The notes: a model not told the origin generated them from the letters alone. DNA of 45,089 bases from Pseudomonas sp. BN417 (GCF_029871205.1 NZ_SSOJ01000163.1:1-45089); one strand, 5' to 3'; positions 1-8,150 are shown, numbered from the stretch's first letter. Translations and numbers: made by a program.

Positions 1-1581
1 TTCAGCCTGCGCCAGGCCTTCGCCGACGACCCCGAACGCTTCCAGCACTTCAGCCTCAACGCCTGCGGCCTGCTGCTGGACTTCTCGAAGAACCTGATCC
101 GCACCGACAGCCTGGCGCTGCTGGTCAGGCTGGCCGAGGAGGCGCGGCTGGGCGATGCCATCAAGGCGATGTTCCGCGGCGAGGTGATCAACAGCTCCGA
201 GCGCCGCCCGGTGCTGCACACCGCCCTGCGCCGGCCGATCGGCGACAAGGTCCAGGTCGAAGGCGTCGACGTGATGCCCGAGGTGCACCGCGTGCTGCAC
301 CGGATGACCGAGCTGGTGGGCCATGTGCACAACGGCCTGTGGCGCGGCTACACCGAGAAACCGATCACCGACGTGGTCAATATCGGCATCGGCGGCTCCT
401 TCCTCGGCCCGCAGCTGGTTTCCGAAGCCCTGCTGCCGTTCGCCCAGAAGGGCGTGCGCTGCCACTACCTGGCCAATATCGACGGCAGCGAGTTCCGCGA
501 GCTGGCCTGCAAGCTGAATGCCGAGACCACCCTGTTCATCGTCTCCAGCAAGTCCTTCGGCACCCTGGAAACCCTGAAGAACGCCCAGGCCGCCCGTGCC
601 TGGTACCTGGCCCAGGGCGGCAGCGAGGAAGAGCTGTACCGCCACTTCATCGCCGTCTCCTCGAACCGCGAAGCGGCGGTGGCCTTCGGCATCCGCGAAG
701 AGAACATCTTCCCCATGTGGGACTGGGTCGGCGGGCGCTACTCGCTGTGGTCCGCCATCGGCCTGCCGATCGCCATGTCCATCGGCATCTCCAACTTCAA
801 GGAGCTGCTGTCCGGCGCCTACAGCATGGACCAGCACTTCCAGGGCACGCCGTTCGAACGCAACATCCCGGTGATCCTCGGCCTGCTCGGCGTCTGGTAC
901 GGCGACTTCTGGGGCGCGCGCAGCCACGCCATCCTGCCCTACGACTACTACCTGCGGAACTTCACCGACCACCTGCAGCAACTGGACATGGAGTCCAACG
1001 GCAAGAGCGTGCGCCAGGACGGCACGCCGGTCAGCGCCGGCACCGGCCCGGTGATCTGGGGAGGGGTCGGCTGCAACGGCCAGCACGCCTACCACCAGCT
1101 GCTGCACCAGGGCACCCAGCTGATCCCCGCCGACTTCATCGTGCCGGTGTCCAGCTACAACCCGGTGGCCGACCACCACCAGTGGCTGTTCGCCAACTGC
1201 CTGTCGCAGAGCCAGGCGCTGATGCTCGGCAAGTCCCGCGCCGAGGCCGAGGCCGAACTGCGCGCCCAGGGCCTGGCGGAGGACGAGGTGCAGCGCCTGG
1301 CGCCGCACAAGGTGGTGCCGGGCAACCGCCCGAGCAACACCCTGGTGATGGAACGCATCAGCCCGCGTCGCCTGGGCGCGCTGATCGCCATGTACGAGCA
1401 CAAGGTCTATGTGCAGAGCGTGCTCTGGGGCATCAACGCCTTCGACCAGTGGGGCGTGGAGCTGGGCAAGGAGCTGGGCAAGGGCGTCTACTCGCGCCTG
1501 ACCGGCCAGGACGAAGCCCCGGCCGAGGATGGCTCGACCCAGGGCCTGATCGACTTCTTCCGCGGTAATCACCGCGGATAG
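1..1581 (+). CDS. pgi: Glucose-6-phosphate isomerase, 3' part (5' end outside window)
   Basis: This gene interconverts glucose-6-phosphate and fructose-6-phosphate in the cytoplasm, feeding Entner-Doudoroff/gluconeogenic metabolism and the fructose-6-phosphate pool that AlgA draws on. The frame is open from base 1, so the start lies upstream; about 526 codons are visible against a usual length near 550. Visible family marks are the sugar-phosphate loop around [10 protein letters not shown], the signature [16 protein letters not shown], the catalytic Glu in DMESNGK, the catalytic His in [13 protein letters not shown], and the C-terminal Lys-containing helix followed by [10 protein letters not shown]. 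No frameshift or missing active-site residue is seen. It is followed after 65 bases by the chromate operon, which has its own promoter-like region, so co-transcription is not needed. The identification is secure; only the N-terminus is missing. Confidence 0.97.
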   Translation, partial: FSLRQAFADDPERFQHFSLNACGLLLDFSKNLIRTDSLALLVRLAEEARLGDAIKAMFRGEVINSSERRPVLHTALRRPIGDKVQVEGVDVMPEVHRVLHRMTELVGHVHNGLWRGYTEKPITDVVNIGIGGSFLGPQLVSEALLPFAQKGVRCHYLANIDGSEFRELACKLNAETTLFIVSSKSFGTLETLKNAQAARAWYLAQGGSEEELYRHFIAVSSNREAAVAFGIREENIFPMWDWVGGRYSLWSAIGLPIAMSIGISNFKELLSGAYSMDQHFQGTPFERNIPVILGLLGVWYGDFWGARSHAILPYDYYLRNFTDHLQQLDMESNGKSVRQDGTPVSAGTGPVIWGGVGCNGQHAYHQLLHQGTQLIPADFIVPVSSYNPVADHHQWLFANCLSQSQALMLGKSRAEAEAELRAQGLAEDEVQRLAPHKVVPGNRPSNTLVMERISPRRLGALIAMYEHKVYVQSVLWGINAFDQWGVELGKELGKGVYSRLTGQDEAPAEDGSTQGLIDFFRGNHRG

Positions 1582-1610
1582 AAAGGGTGTTGCAGGAAAA
1601 GTGATTGAGG

Positions 1611-1647
1611 TGTAGAGAGTACAACATAATCTGTTGGAATCTCTACA
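1611..1647 (+). promoter_or_regulatory. Putative ChrB operator: perfect 8-bp inverted repeat
   Basis: TGTAGAGA at 1611-1618 is exactly mirrored by TCTCTACA at 1640-1647, with a 21-base spacer, and the last base of the dyad is the A of the chrB start codon. A CATAAT hexamer at 1625-1630 inside the spacer could be a -10 element; no good -35 at normal spacing is visible. ChrB proteins are known chromate-responsive regulators of chr operons, so autoregulation at this dyad is a reasonable inference. A -10 here would leave a very short 5' leader. Confidence 0.45.
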
Positions 1648-2591
1648 TGAACGAATGGCTATCCCTGGTCATCGGCCTGCCCACTGCCAACGCCACCGCG
1701 CGCATGCGCGCCTGGCGGGCGCTGAAGGCCAGCGGCGCGGCAGTGCTGCGGGACGGCGTGTACCTGCTGCCGAACAACGACAGCTGCCGCGATACCCTCG
1801 TCGCCATCGAGCGCGACATCCTTGCGATCAATGGCACCGCCTACCTGTTGCCCATCCATGACCCGCAGGGTGAACGCTTCATCGAAATGTTCGACCGGAG
1901 CGAGGACTACGCGAGCCTGTGCACCGAGGTCGAGGCCTGCCGCGGGCAGTTGAGCGGCGAGAACGCGCTGGCTTCAACCCGACAGGTACGCAAACTGCGC
2001 AAGGCCTTCGCGCAACTGGCGGCGATCGACTTCTTTCCCGGCGAAGCCCGGCAGCGGGCCGATGTGGCCCTGCAGGAGCTGGAGACCGCCATCAGCCGTG
2101 CGCTGTCGGCAGACGAGCCGAGCAGCCACGACCAGCCAATCGCCGTGCTCGACCGCGGCGATTACCAGGGCCGTCTCTGGGCGACCCGCAAGCGGCCCTG
2201 GGTCGACCGCCTGGCCAGCGCCTGGTTCATCCGGCGGTTCATCGACCATGACGCGCGCATCCTCTGGCTGGCGGCCCCCCAGGACTGCCCGCCGGACGCG
2301 CTGGGTTTCGATTTCGACGGCGCCACCTTCAGTCACGTTGGCAAGCGCGTCACCTTCGAAACCCTGCAGGCGAGCTTCCAGCTCGAGCTGGCGTCCCTCG
2401 ACCGGGTGGCTGCGCTGGTGCATTACCTCGACGTGGGCGGCGCGCAGCCGGCCGAAGCTGCCGGTATCGAACGTGTGCTGGCGGGGCTGCGCGAAACCAT
2501 CGGCGATGACGATCAACTCCTGACCGCTGCCAGTGCCATCTTCGATGGCCTGCTGGCGGCTTTCGCTGCGGAAGACAACGCCCATGAGTGA
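1647..2591 (+). CDS. chrB: Chromate resistance regulator ChrB (two-domain)
   Basis: ChrB-family proteins sense chromate and regulate or assist the ChrA efflux pump. I chose the ATG at 1647 (314 aa) because it opens MNEWLSLVIGLPTANATARMRAWRALKASG, the usual ChrB N-terminus; an upstream TTG at 1605 would add 14 unlikely residues. Residues about 1-150 form the N-terminal winged-helix-like region (ALKASGAAVLRDGVYLLP) and residues about 175-310 form the C-terminal chromate-resistance domain, recognisable from RPWVDRLASAWFIRRFIDHDARILWL and FDFDGATFSHVGKRVTFE. The last codons overlap the chrA start by 8 bases, so the two are translationally coupled. A second, stand-alone copy of the C-terminal domain lies three genes downstream. 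The family call is secure; the regulatory role is inferred from relatives. Confidence 0.92.
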   Translation: MNEWLSLVIGLPTANATARMRAWRALKASGAAVLRDGVYLLPNNDSCRDTLVAIERDILAINGTAYLLPIHDPQGERFIEMFDRSEDYASLCTEVEACRGQLSGENALASTRQVRKLRKAFAQLAAIDFFPGEARQRADVALQELETAISRALSADEPSSHDQPIAVLDRGDYQGRLWATRKRPWVDRLASAWFIRRFIDHDARILWLAAPQDCPPDALGFDFDGATFSHVGKRVTFETLQASFQLELASLDRVAALVHYLDVGGAQPAEAAGIERVLAGLRETIGDDDQLLTAASAIFDGLLAAFAAEDNAHE

Positions 2592-3948
2592 TACCGCCAT
2601 GCACAAAACAGAACAGGCTCTATCCAGCGCCGCTCCGGTCGGCCTGCTGCAGGCGTTCTGGTTCTGGCTGAAGCTGGGCTTCATCAGTTTTGGCGGTCCC
2701 GCCGGGCAGATTTCGATCATGCACCAGGAGCTCGTGGAGCAACGCCGCTGGATCTCCGAGCGGCGTTTCCTCCATGCCCTGAACTACTGCATGCTGCTGC
2801 CCGGGCCGGAGGCCCAGCAGCTCGCCACCTACATCGGCTGGCTGATGCACCGCACCTGGGGTGGCGTGATCGCCGGGGCGCTCTTCGTGCTGCCTTCGCT
2901 GTTCATCCTGATCGCCCTGTCCTGGGTCTATATCGCCTTCGGTGATGTGCCGGCGGTGGCCGGGCTGTTCTACGGCATCAAGCCGGCGGTGACCGCCATC
3001 GTCGTCCAGGCCGCCCATCGCATCGGCTCACGGGCGCTGAAGAACGACTGGCTGTGGGCGATCGCCGCAGCGGCCTTCGTCGCCATCTTCGCGCTCGATG
3101 TGCCGTTCCCGCTGATCGTGCTCGGCGCCGCCCTGGCCGGCTTTATCGGCGGCAGGGTGGCGCCCGAAAAATTCCGTGTCGGCGGAGGCCACGGCGCAGC
3201 GAAGCAGTCCTATGGCCCGGCGTTGATCGACGACGACACGCCGACGCCCGAGCATGCGCGCTTTCGCTGGTCGCGACTGGCGCTGCTGGCGCTGACCGGC
3301 GCGGTGCTGTGGCTGCTGCCCATGGGCATCCTGACCGCCACCTTCGGCTGGGACGGCACCCTGCCCCAGATGGGCTGGTTCTTCACCAAGGCCGCGCTGC
3401 TCACCTTCGGCGGCGCCTACGCGGTGCTGCCCTATGTCTACCAGGGCGCGGTCGGCCATTACGGCTGGCTGACCCCGGCCCAGATGATCGATGGCCTGGC
3501 CCTGGGGGAAACCACGCCGGGGCCGCTGATCATGGTCGTGGCCTTCGTCGGTTTCGTCGGCGCCTATGTGCAGCCGATGTTCGGCGTTGACCAGGCCTTC
3601 CTCGCCGGAGCGCTGGCGGCGGCCCTGGTCACCTGGTTCACCTTCCTGCCGTCCTTCCTCTTCATCCTCGCCGGCGGGCCGCTGGTGGAGTCCACCCATA
3701 ACGAGCTGAAGTTCACCGCGCCGCTGACCGGCATCACCGCCGCAGTGGTCGGAGTGATCCTCAACCTGGCGCTGTTCTTCGGCTACCACGTGCTCTGGCC
3801 GCAAGGCTTCGCCGGCCGGTTCGACTGGCCTTCGGCACTGATCGCCCTGGCCGCGGCCGTGGCCTTGTTCCGCTTCAAGCGTGGCGTGATCCAGGTGCTG
3901 CTGGGCTGTGCCCTGGTGGGACTGGCGGTGCATCTGTTGCGAGTCTGA
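2584..3948 (+). CDS. chrA: Chromate efflux transporter ChrA (long CHR family)
   Basis: ChrA is an inner-membrane pump that expels chromate from the cytoplasm using the proton-motive force. The protein is 454 aa from the ATG at 2584, typical of two-domain CHR transporters with two homologous membrane halves. The first half carries the signature GFISFGGPAGQISIMHQELVEQRRWISERRFLHALNYCMLLPGPEAQQL in spaced conserved pieces (FGGP near residue 35, PGPEAQQLA near 75). The second half repeats it as FGGAYAVLPYVYQ and LALGETTPGPLIMV. About ten to twelve hydrophobic segments are evident, with a hydrophilic linker near residues 205-235 between the halves. An in-frame ATG at 2599 is an alternative start. 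It overlaps chrB by 8 bases and is followed after 10 bases by the rhodanese gene, so it is the centre of the operon. Confidence 0.95.
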   Translation: MSDTAMHKTEQALSSAAPVGLLQAFWFWLKLGFISFGGPAGQISIMHQELVEQRRWISERRFLHALNYCMLLPGPEAQQLATYIGWLMHRTWGGVIAGALFVLPSLFILIALSWVYIAFGDVPAVAGLFYGIKPAVTAIVVQAAHRIGSRALKNDWLWAIAAAAFVAIFALDVPFPLIVLGAALAGFIGGRVAPEKFRVGGGHGAAKQSYGPALIDDDTPTPEHARFRWSRLALLALTGAVLWLLPMGILTATFGWDGTLPQMGWFFTKAALLTFGGAYAVLPYVYQGAVGHYGWLTPAQMIDGLALGETTPGPLIMVVAFVGFVGAYVQPMFGVDQAFLAGALAAALVTWFTFLPSFLFILAGGPLVESTHNELKFTAPLTGITAAVVGVILNLALFFGYHVLWPQGFAGRFDWPSALIALAAAVALFRFKRGVIQVLLGCALVGLAVHLLRV

Positions 3949-3958
3949 GGGGTGTGCG

Positions 3959-4279
3959 ATGGGCCGGATAACGAGTTGCGAACTGGCGGAATGGCAGGCG
4001 GCGGACCGCAGCTTCACCCTGCTCGATGTGCGCCGGGCGAGCGCCCGGCTGGCTGACGCCGCCGAGATCGCCGGCGCCCGATGGCTGGAGCCTGAGTCGG
4101 TGTTCTCCTGGAAGGATTCGGTGCCACGGGATCGGCCAGTGGTGCTCTATTGCGCCCACGGCCATGAGCTCAGCCAGGGGGTCGCCGCCACGCTCGAGGC
4201 CATGGGGCTGGATGCACGCTACCTGATCGACGGCTTTGCCGGCTGGCGCGACGCCGGCCGGCCTACCCGAGGCCTGTAG
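3959..4279 (+). CDS. Rhodanese-domain protein in the chromate operon
   Basis: This is a single-domain rhodanese of 106 aa. The ATG at 3959 is preceded by a GAGGGG ribosome-binding site that overlaps the chrA stop region. The fold is recognisable from the LLDVRRASARLADAAEIAGARWL strand-helix and the active-site loop VVLYCAHGHELSQGVA with the candidate catalytic Cys65. The C-terminal part, ARYLIDGFAGWRDAG, is a classic rhodanese ending. Rhodaneses move sulfane sulfur or act on oxyanions such as arsenate; here a role in redox handling of chromate or in repair of sulfur chemistry is only an inference from position. It sits 10 bases after chrA and 20 bases before the second ChrB-domain gene, so it is part of the same transcription unit. 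Confidence 0.88.
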   Translation: MGRITSCELAEWQAADRSFTLLDVRRASARLADAAEIAGARWLEPESVFSWKDSVPRDRPVVLYCAHGHELSQGVAATLEAMGLDARYLIDGFAGWRDAGRPTRGL

Positions 4280-4299
4280 AACCAGGCGGGAGGTATTCC

Positions 4300-4752
4300 A
4301 TGAAATGGGTTACCCGTGAACGTCCAAAGATCGACCGGATCGCCTGCCCCTGGCTGATCAAGCGTTTCATCGATCCGCAACCCGAGTTTCTCTATGTGCC
4401 CGCTTCCGAGGTACTGCGAGTCGCCGCCGAGCAGGAGGCGTCACCCTACGACATCCCGGGCGTCGAACTCAGTCATGTCGGGGAGCTGTGCAGCTTCGAC
4501 GCCTTCCTGGATAAGTACGGGCTGAGCGACCCCGCCTTGCAACGGTTGGCGCAAATCGTCCGCGGCGCCGACACCGCGCGGCTCGATCTCACTCCCCAGT
4601 CGGCGGGCCTCTACGCGATTTCCCTGGGGCTTTCGCACAATTTTGCCAATGACCACGAGATGCTCCAGCACGGCCTGGTCCTCTATGACGCGCTCTATGC
4701 CTGGTGCAAGGACTGCCAGGGCGAGAGCCACAACTGGCCGCCGCAGATGTGA
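4300..4752 (+). CDS. Stand-alone ChrB C-terminal domain protein
   Basis: This 150-aa protein consists of the chromate-resistance domain alone. MKWVTRERPKIDRIACPWLIKRFIDPQPEFLYVP aligns by eye with WATRKRPWVDRLASAWFIRRFIDHDARILWL in the full-length ChrB upstream, and VELSHVGELCSFDAFLDKYGL aligns with ATFSHVGKRVTFETLQ. It lacks the N-terminal winged-helix part, so it cannot be a DNA-binding regulator of the same kind; an accessory or enzymatic role in chromate handling is more likely. The C-terminal half contains SHNFANDHEMLQHGLVLYDALYAWCKDC, with several His and Cys residues that could bind a metal. A GGGAGG ribosome-binding site lies 6 bases before the ATG. It is the last gene of the chr operon and converges on the efflux gene. 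Confidence 0.85.
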   Translation: MKWVTRERPKIDRIACPWLIKRFIDPQPEFLYVPASEVLRVAAEQEASPYDIPGVELSHVGELCSFDAFLDKYGLSDPALQRLAQIVRGADTARLDLTPQSAGLYAISLGLSHNFANDHEMLQHGLVLYDALYAWCKDCQGESHNWPPQM

Positions 4753-4760
4753 GACCTCGG

Positions 4761-4786
4761 GCGCCCGGGTCAGCCGATCCGGGCGC
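4761..4786. terminator. GC hairpin between convergent chr operon and rcnA
   Basis: GCGCCCGG at 4761-4768 and CCGGGCGC at 4779-4786 can pair into an 8-bp stem around a 10-base loop that contains the stop codon of the minus-strand efflux gene. No run of T follows on either strand, so it is a weak candidate for a bidirectional terminator at the tail-to-tail junction. Confidence 0.3.
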
Positions 4787-5891
4787 TCAGGCCCACCCAG
4801 CCCTGGGCACCCACATAGAGACCCACGCCAACGATCAACAGGCTGGACAGGTACGGCGCACGCCGCGCAAACCCTCCTAGCCAGGGCCAGCGATTCGCTG
4901 CCTGGCGCGCCCCCACCACAGCGGCGGCGCCAACGCTGACCAGGGTGAGGGCGAGGCCGAGGCTGAAACACAACACCAGCACCGCCCCCAGCGTAATCGC
5001 CTGCACCTGCAGGCACAGCAGCAGGACGGTGATGGCAGCAGGGCACGGAATCAGGCCACCGGTAAGGCCGAACAGCACGATCTGCCCGGTAGTGACATTG
5101 CGATTGGCGAAGCGCCGCTGGATGTCACTGGCGTGGGCGCGCTCATGGGCATCCCGGTAGTCGTCCGGCGACAGCTCCAGCCCTTGCGGTTCGGCAGGGG
5201 TTCGATCCTGGCCAGGCCCATGGAAGTCCAGGTCGTAGTCATGGGAGTGTCCGGCATGGCCCAGGCTCAGACGCACGGTGAACTGGTGAGGCTGCGGAAC
5301 CTCCTCCACCGACTCCAGATAGCCGCCACGATCCACGAAGGCGAAACGTCGCATGCGGCCATCAGCGCGGGTGGTCTGCAGGCTGACCTCGGCGGCCTGC
5401 CAAGCGTGCCCACTCAGCACCTGCAAGCGCCAGTGCGGTGGTTGGCCGTTCTGGAATATCGATAATTCGACGCCGCCGTGGCCGGTGTCGAGGCGCCGGG
5501 TTGCAGCCTGGCGGTACTGGTCTTCCTGCTCGAGGCGCCACATCTGCTCGCCACGCCATGTGCGCCAGAGCATCCACAGCGCAATGGTCACGATTATCAC
5601 GGCGGAGGCGAGCTGGAAGTAGGGCTCGCTGGCTTCGGCATCCAGGTTGCGGCCCAGGTACATGCCGCCCAGGGCCACCAGCCAGACCACGGCGGTATGC
5701 GAAACGGTCGCGGCCAGGCCCAGCAGGACGGCCTGCTTCACGGTGCCGCGCACGGCCACGATGAAGGCCGCCATCATGGTCTTGGAGTGCCCCGGTTCGA
5801 GGCCGTGCAAGGTTCCCAGGAGGATGGCGCTGGGGAAGTACAGCCAGGCGTGGGCCGGGCCCTGCTGCAGCAGTTCGGCGAAGCTGGACAT
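4770..5891 (-). CDS. rcnA: Nickel/cobalt efflux transporter, RcnA type
   Basis: The 373-aa membrane protein belongs to the NiCoT/RcnA family, which exports Ni2+ and Co2+ across the inner membrane. The first membrane segment contains the family signature LLGTLHGLEPGHSKTMMAAFIVA (residues about 21-44), followed by SHTAVVWLVALGGMYLGR. The C-terminal half holds TGQIVLFGLTGGLIPCPAAITVLLLCLQ and further hydrophobic segments. Between them is a long hydrophilic loop (about 110-255) with the His/Asp-rich stretch LGHAGHSHDYDLDFHG, as expected for a metal-binding loop, though less histidine-rich than in E. coli RcnA. No RcnR-type repressor is adjacent. It converges on the chromate operon, so the two form a metal-resistance block without sharing a promoter. 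The exact metal is an inference from family. Confidence 0.88.
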   Translation of the reverse strand: MSSFAELLQQGPAHAWLYFPSAILLGTLHGLEPGHSKTMMAAFIVAVRGTVKQAVLLGLAATVSHTAVVWLVALGGMYLGRNLDAEASEPYFQLASAVIIVTIALWMLWRTWRGEQMWRLEQEDQYRQAATRRLDTGHGGVELSIFQNGQPPHWRLQVLSGHAWQAAEVSLQTTRADGRMRRFAFVDRGGYLESVEEVPQPHQFTVRLSLGHAGHSHDYDLDFHGPGQDRTPAEPQGLELSPDDYRDAHERAHASDIQRRFANRNVTTGQIVLFGLTGGLIPCPAAITVLLLCLQVQAITLGAVLVLCFSLGLALTLVSVGAAAVVGARQAANRWPWLGGFARRAPYLSSLLIVGVGLYVGAQGWVGLSARIG

Positions 5892-5922
5892 GATGCCCCT
5901 GGAGATGGTGCGCGGGATGCGC

Positions 5923-6083
5923 TCAGGACCTTCGCGGTTCAGTCTCGGCCAGCTTGCGCATCAGGTCCAGGTCGCCATGCTCACCGCCAAAGGGAAGCGC
6001 CCGAGCTTTCGGGCGGCCGCGGAGCGGGAGCCACCGTCCAGTACGGCGAGGAACACTTTCAGGGATGCGCTGGCGAAGGCCAT
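5923..6083 (-). pseudogene. Remnant of a LysR-type regulator gene
   Basis: From a minus-strand ATG at 6083 the reading is MAFASASLKVFLAVLDGGSR, then SAAARKLGRFPLAVSM, which is a LysR-type helix-turn-helix N-terminus (normally close to LKxFLAVLDxGSFSAAARxLGRxPSAVS). After 40 codons this frame stops at 5961. A different minus-strand frame then continues as GEHGDLDLMRKLAETEPRRS and stops at 5923, which may be the C-terminal tail of the same or another gene. Nearly all of the expected 300 codons are missing, so this is a deletion relic. It sits divergently next to the SDR pair, the usual place for a LysR gene controlling its neighbours, so those SDR genes may have lost their regulator. Confidence 0.55.
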
Positions 6084-6177
6084 TTGGTTTTCAGTTTTTC
6101 TGATGACAGTCGTCTTTTCATATCAGAGTCGTGAACGTAAGTTCCATGGTCACGACAACAGCATTTCGGAGAGCAGC

Positions 6178-6957
6178 ATGTTCAATGCAGAGTGGCGAGG
6201 GCAGGTGGCGCTGGTCAGCGGCGCCGGCAGCGAGGTCGGCATCGGCATGGCGGTCGCCCGCCGGCTCGGGGCCGCGGGCGTCAGGTTGATCGTCACCGCG
6301 AGCAGCGAACGCATCGTCGACCGCGTGGCAGAGCTGCGCGCCGAAGGCTTCGAAGCCGAGGGGCGCGTTGTCGACCTCACCGACGAGAGCCAGGTGCGAG
6401 CGTTCGGGCAATGGGCCGAAGCGCTCTGGGGCCGCATCGACATCCTGGTGAACAACGCCGGGATGGCCATGCAGGGCAGTCCCGAGCCATTTGCCGAAGT
6501 GGTGTCCATGGACCTCGACACCTGGAACCTTTCCATCGCCCGCAACCTGACCACGGCCTTCCTGCTGACCCGTGCAGTCCTGCCCGGCATGCGGACTCGG
6601 GGCTACGGCCGCATCGTCAACATCAGCTCGACCACTGGCACCCGCGGCGGCAACCCGGGCGAAGCGGCCTACAGCGCAGCCAAGGCCGGCATGGTGGGGC
6701 TGAACATGGGCCTGGCCCTTGAAGTGGCGGGGCAGGGCATCACGGTGAACAGCGTCGCTCCGGGCTGGATCGCCACGGGGTCGAGCACGCCGGAAGAGGT
6801 GGAGGCGGCGCGCTATGTCCCGGTCGGGCGGGCAGGGCGCCCGGCTGAAGTGGCGGCCGCCGTCGCCTTCCTGGCCTCGCCGGAAGCGAGTTACATCACC
6901 GGTGAGCTGCTGGTGGTCGATGGCGGCAACTGCCTGATCGAGAACAAGGCGCCCTAG
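6178..6957 (+). CDS. Short-chain dehydrogenase/reductase (FabG-like)
   Basis: This is a 259-aa classical SDR, an NAD(P)-dependent oxidoreductase acting on a small alcohol or ketone. The open frame extends far upstream, but the ATG at 6178 is preceded by GGAGAG and opens directly into the Rossmann strand QVALVSGAGSEVGIGMAVARRLG. The NNAG motif lies near residue 95. The catalytic Ser-Tyr-Lys set is in IVNISSTTGTRGGNPGEAAYSAAKAG, and the C-terminus PEASYITGELLVVDGGN is typical of FabG-like members. The substrate cannot be read from sequence. The stop overlaps the ribosome-binding site of the next SDR (TAG inside TAGGAGGAA), so the two are co-translated and probably act in one pathway. Confidence 0.9.
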   Translation: MFNAEWRGQVALVSGAGSEVGIGMAVARRLGAAGVRLIVTASSERIVDRVAELRAEGFEAEGRVVDLTDESQVRAFGQWAEALWGRIDILVNNAGMAMQGSPEPFAEVVSMDLDTWNLSIARNLTTAFLLTRAVLPGMRTRGYGRIVNISSTTGTRGGNPGEAAYSAAKAGMVGLNMGLALEVAGQGITVNSVAPGWIATGSSTPEEVEAARYVPVGRAGRPAEVAAAVAFLASPEASYITGELLVVDGGNCLIENKAP

Positions 6958-6966
6958 GAGGAACTC

Positions 6967-7725
6967 ATGACGATTCCGGTCGTACTCATCACAGGGGCCG
7001 CGGGTGGTGTCGGGCGCGCCCTGGTGCAGCGTTTCACCCAGGGCGGCTGGCGGGTCTTCGCCACCGACCTGGACCCACAAGGGCTGGCCAGGCTGGAGAC
7101 GGATTTTCCGCTTGCAGGCGCCCACGCCGGGGACATCCGCAGGCCGGACACCTGCAAGGAGGTGGTCGCGGCGGCGGTTGCGGCGAGTGGACGGTTGGAC
7201 GCTTTGGTCAATGCGGCCGGCGTCTGGCGGGAGGGGCCGGTGGATGCGTTCAGCGAAGAGGATTTCGACCTGGTCCTGGACGTCAATCTCAAGGCCACCT
7301 TCTTCATGTGTTCCGCCGCGATACCGCACCTGAAAGCGGCCGAAGGCGCCATCCTCAACATCTCCAGCGATGCTGGCCGCCAGGGCAACCGGAATGCCGC
7401 CGCCTATTGCGCGAGCAAGGGTGGCGTGACCCTGCTGACCAAGGCCCTCGCCCTGGACCTGGCGCCTTTTGGCGTGCGCTGCAATGCCGTGTCTCCGGGC
7501 GATATCGAGACGCCCATGCTCAGATTCCAGGCGGAGCGCTACGGCAACGGCGACCCGCAGGCCTACTACCGGGAGTTGCTCGACAAGTACCCACAGGACG
7601 GACGCGCCCGTTTCATCCAGCCGGAAGAAGTCGCCGAGCTGGCATTCTTCCTCTGCCAGCCCGGTGCGCGCTCGATCACCGGGGCGGACATGGCGATCGA
7701 CTGCGGCCTGTCAGCGGGCAACTGA
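6967..7725 (+). CDS. Short-chain dehydrogenase/reductase
   Basis: This is a second classical SDR, 252 aa, distinct from its neighbour rather than a recent duplicate. Features are the cofactor loop LITGAAGGVGRALVQRF, an acidic residue at the end of strand two (FATDLDPQGL) that favours NAD over NADP, NAAGVW in place of NNAG, and the catalytic set ILNISSDAGRQGNRNAAAYCASKGG, with Tyr and Lys in YCASK. The C-terminal part, PEEVAELAFFLCQPGARSITGADMAIDCGLSAGN, fits the family. A strong AGGAGG site precedes the ATG at 6967. It is probably in an operon with the upstream SDR. The last 10 bases of the gene region are duplicated in tandem just after the stop. Confidence 0.9.
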   Translation: MTIPVVLITGAAGGVGRALVQRFTQGGWRVFATDLDPQGLARLETDFPLAGAHAGDIRRPDTCKEVVAAAVAASGRLDALVNAAGVWREGPVDAFSEEDFDLVLDVNLKATFFMCSAAIPHLKAAEGAILNISSDAGRQGNRNAAAYCASKGGVTLLTKALALDLAPFGVRCNAVSPGDIETPMLRFQAERYGNGDPQAYYRELLDKYPQDGRARFIQPEEVAELAFFLCQPGARSITGADMAIDCGLSAGN

Positions 7726-7735
7726 GGGCAACTGA
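7716..7735. repeat. Tandem 10-bp duplication at the SDR stop codon
   Basis: GGGCAACTGA occurs twice head to tail at 7716-7725 and 7726-7735. The first copy holds the TGA stop of the upstream SDR. This looks like a replication-slippage duplication and does not change the protein. Confidence 0.85.
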
Positions 7736-8000
7736 GGGCAGGGCGAGGGTGGGACTGCTCCACGTCAATCCCCGCCGAGAGCCGCCGGACCTTCACTGCG
7801 GCAAGGTAGTCCCGCGGGCCCACGCCAGGCGCGGGATTAAAGTTCGGGCCAGTTTCAGACGGACGTCCAGGCCGTGTCACGAAATGCCAGTTCTTTGGCA
7901 CGTTATGCGAAGACAGCAAAGCCCAGAAAGGCGAGGGTGCAGGCTCCAACAATAAGAGTCTGCAACATCCTGGCTACTTGCAGGATGCAGGAGGAGCGCA
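7736..8000. other. Intergenic region without a recognisable gene
   Basis: About 265 bases between the SDR pair and the small membrane ORF. No frame has convincing coding character. A TTGGCACG...GC motif at about 7894-7908 resembles a sigma-54 site, but the GG-to-GC spacing is too short. No terminator with a T-run was found after the SDR genes. Confidence 0.4.
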
Positions 8001-8150
8001 ATGCGCCACTATTTGTTCACCCTGATCTGCTTCGCCGTCGTCGGTACCCTGTTGCTACTGGCCGATCAATACCCTGGCGACTCACAGTCTACTCGTGACG
8101 GTCCCGCCATGCCCGTGGCAAGCATCGGTGAGGTGTTCGGTCGCCTGTAG
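8001..8150 (+). CDS. Small predicted membrane protein, 49 aa
   Basis: This is a short ORF from ATG 8001 with a strong GGAGGAG ribosome-binding site 4-6 bases upstream. The N-terminus MRHYLFTLICFAVVGTLLLL forms one hydrophobic segment of about 17 residues, followed by a short polar tail (ADQYPGDSQSTRDGPAMPVASIGEVFGRL) that would face the periplasm or the cytoplasm. I do not recognise a family. It lies alone between the SDR pair and the end of algA, on the strand opposite the alginate operon. The good Shine-Dalgarno and the clean hydrophobic segment argue for a real small protein; no homology search could be run. Confidence 0.45.
   Translation: MRHYLFTLICFAVVGTLLLLADQYPGDSQSTRDGPAMPVASIGEVFGRL

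Noticed and set aside
2533..2583. Upstream extension of chrA
   Set aside because: The added residues are the out-of-frame end of chrB; the ATG at 2584 starts where CHR-family proteins begin.
7894..7908. Sigma-54-like promoter TTGGCACGTTATGCG
   Set aside because: The GG and GC doublets are separated by 8 bases instead of the required 10, and no enhancer-binding regulator is near.
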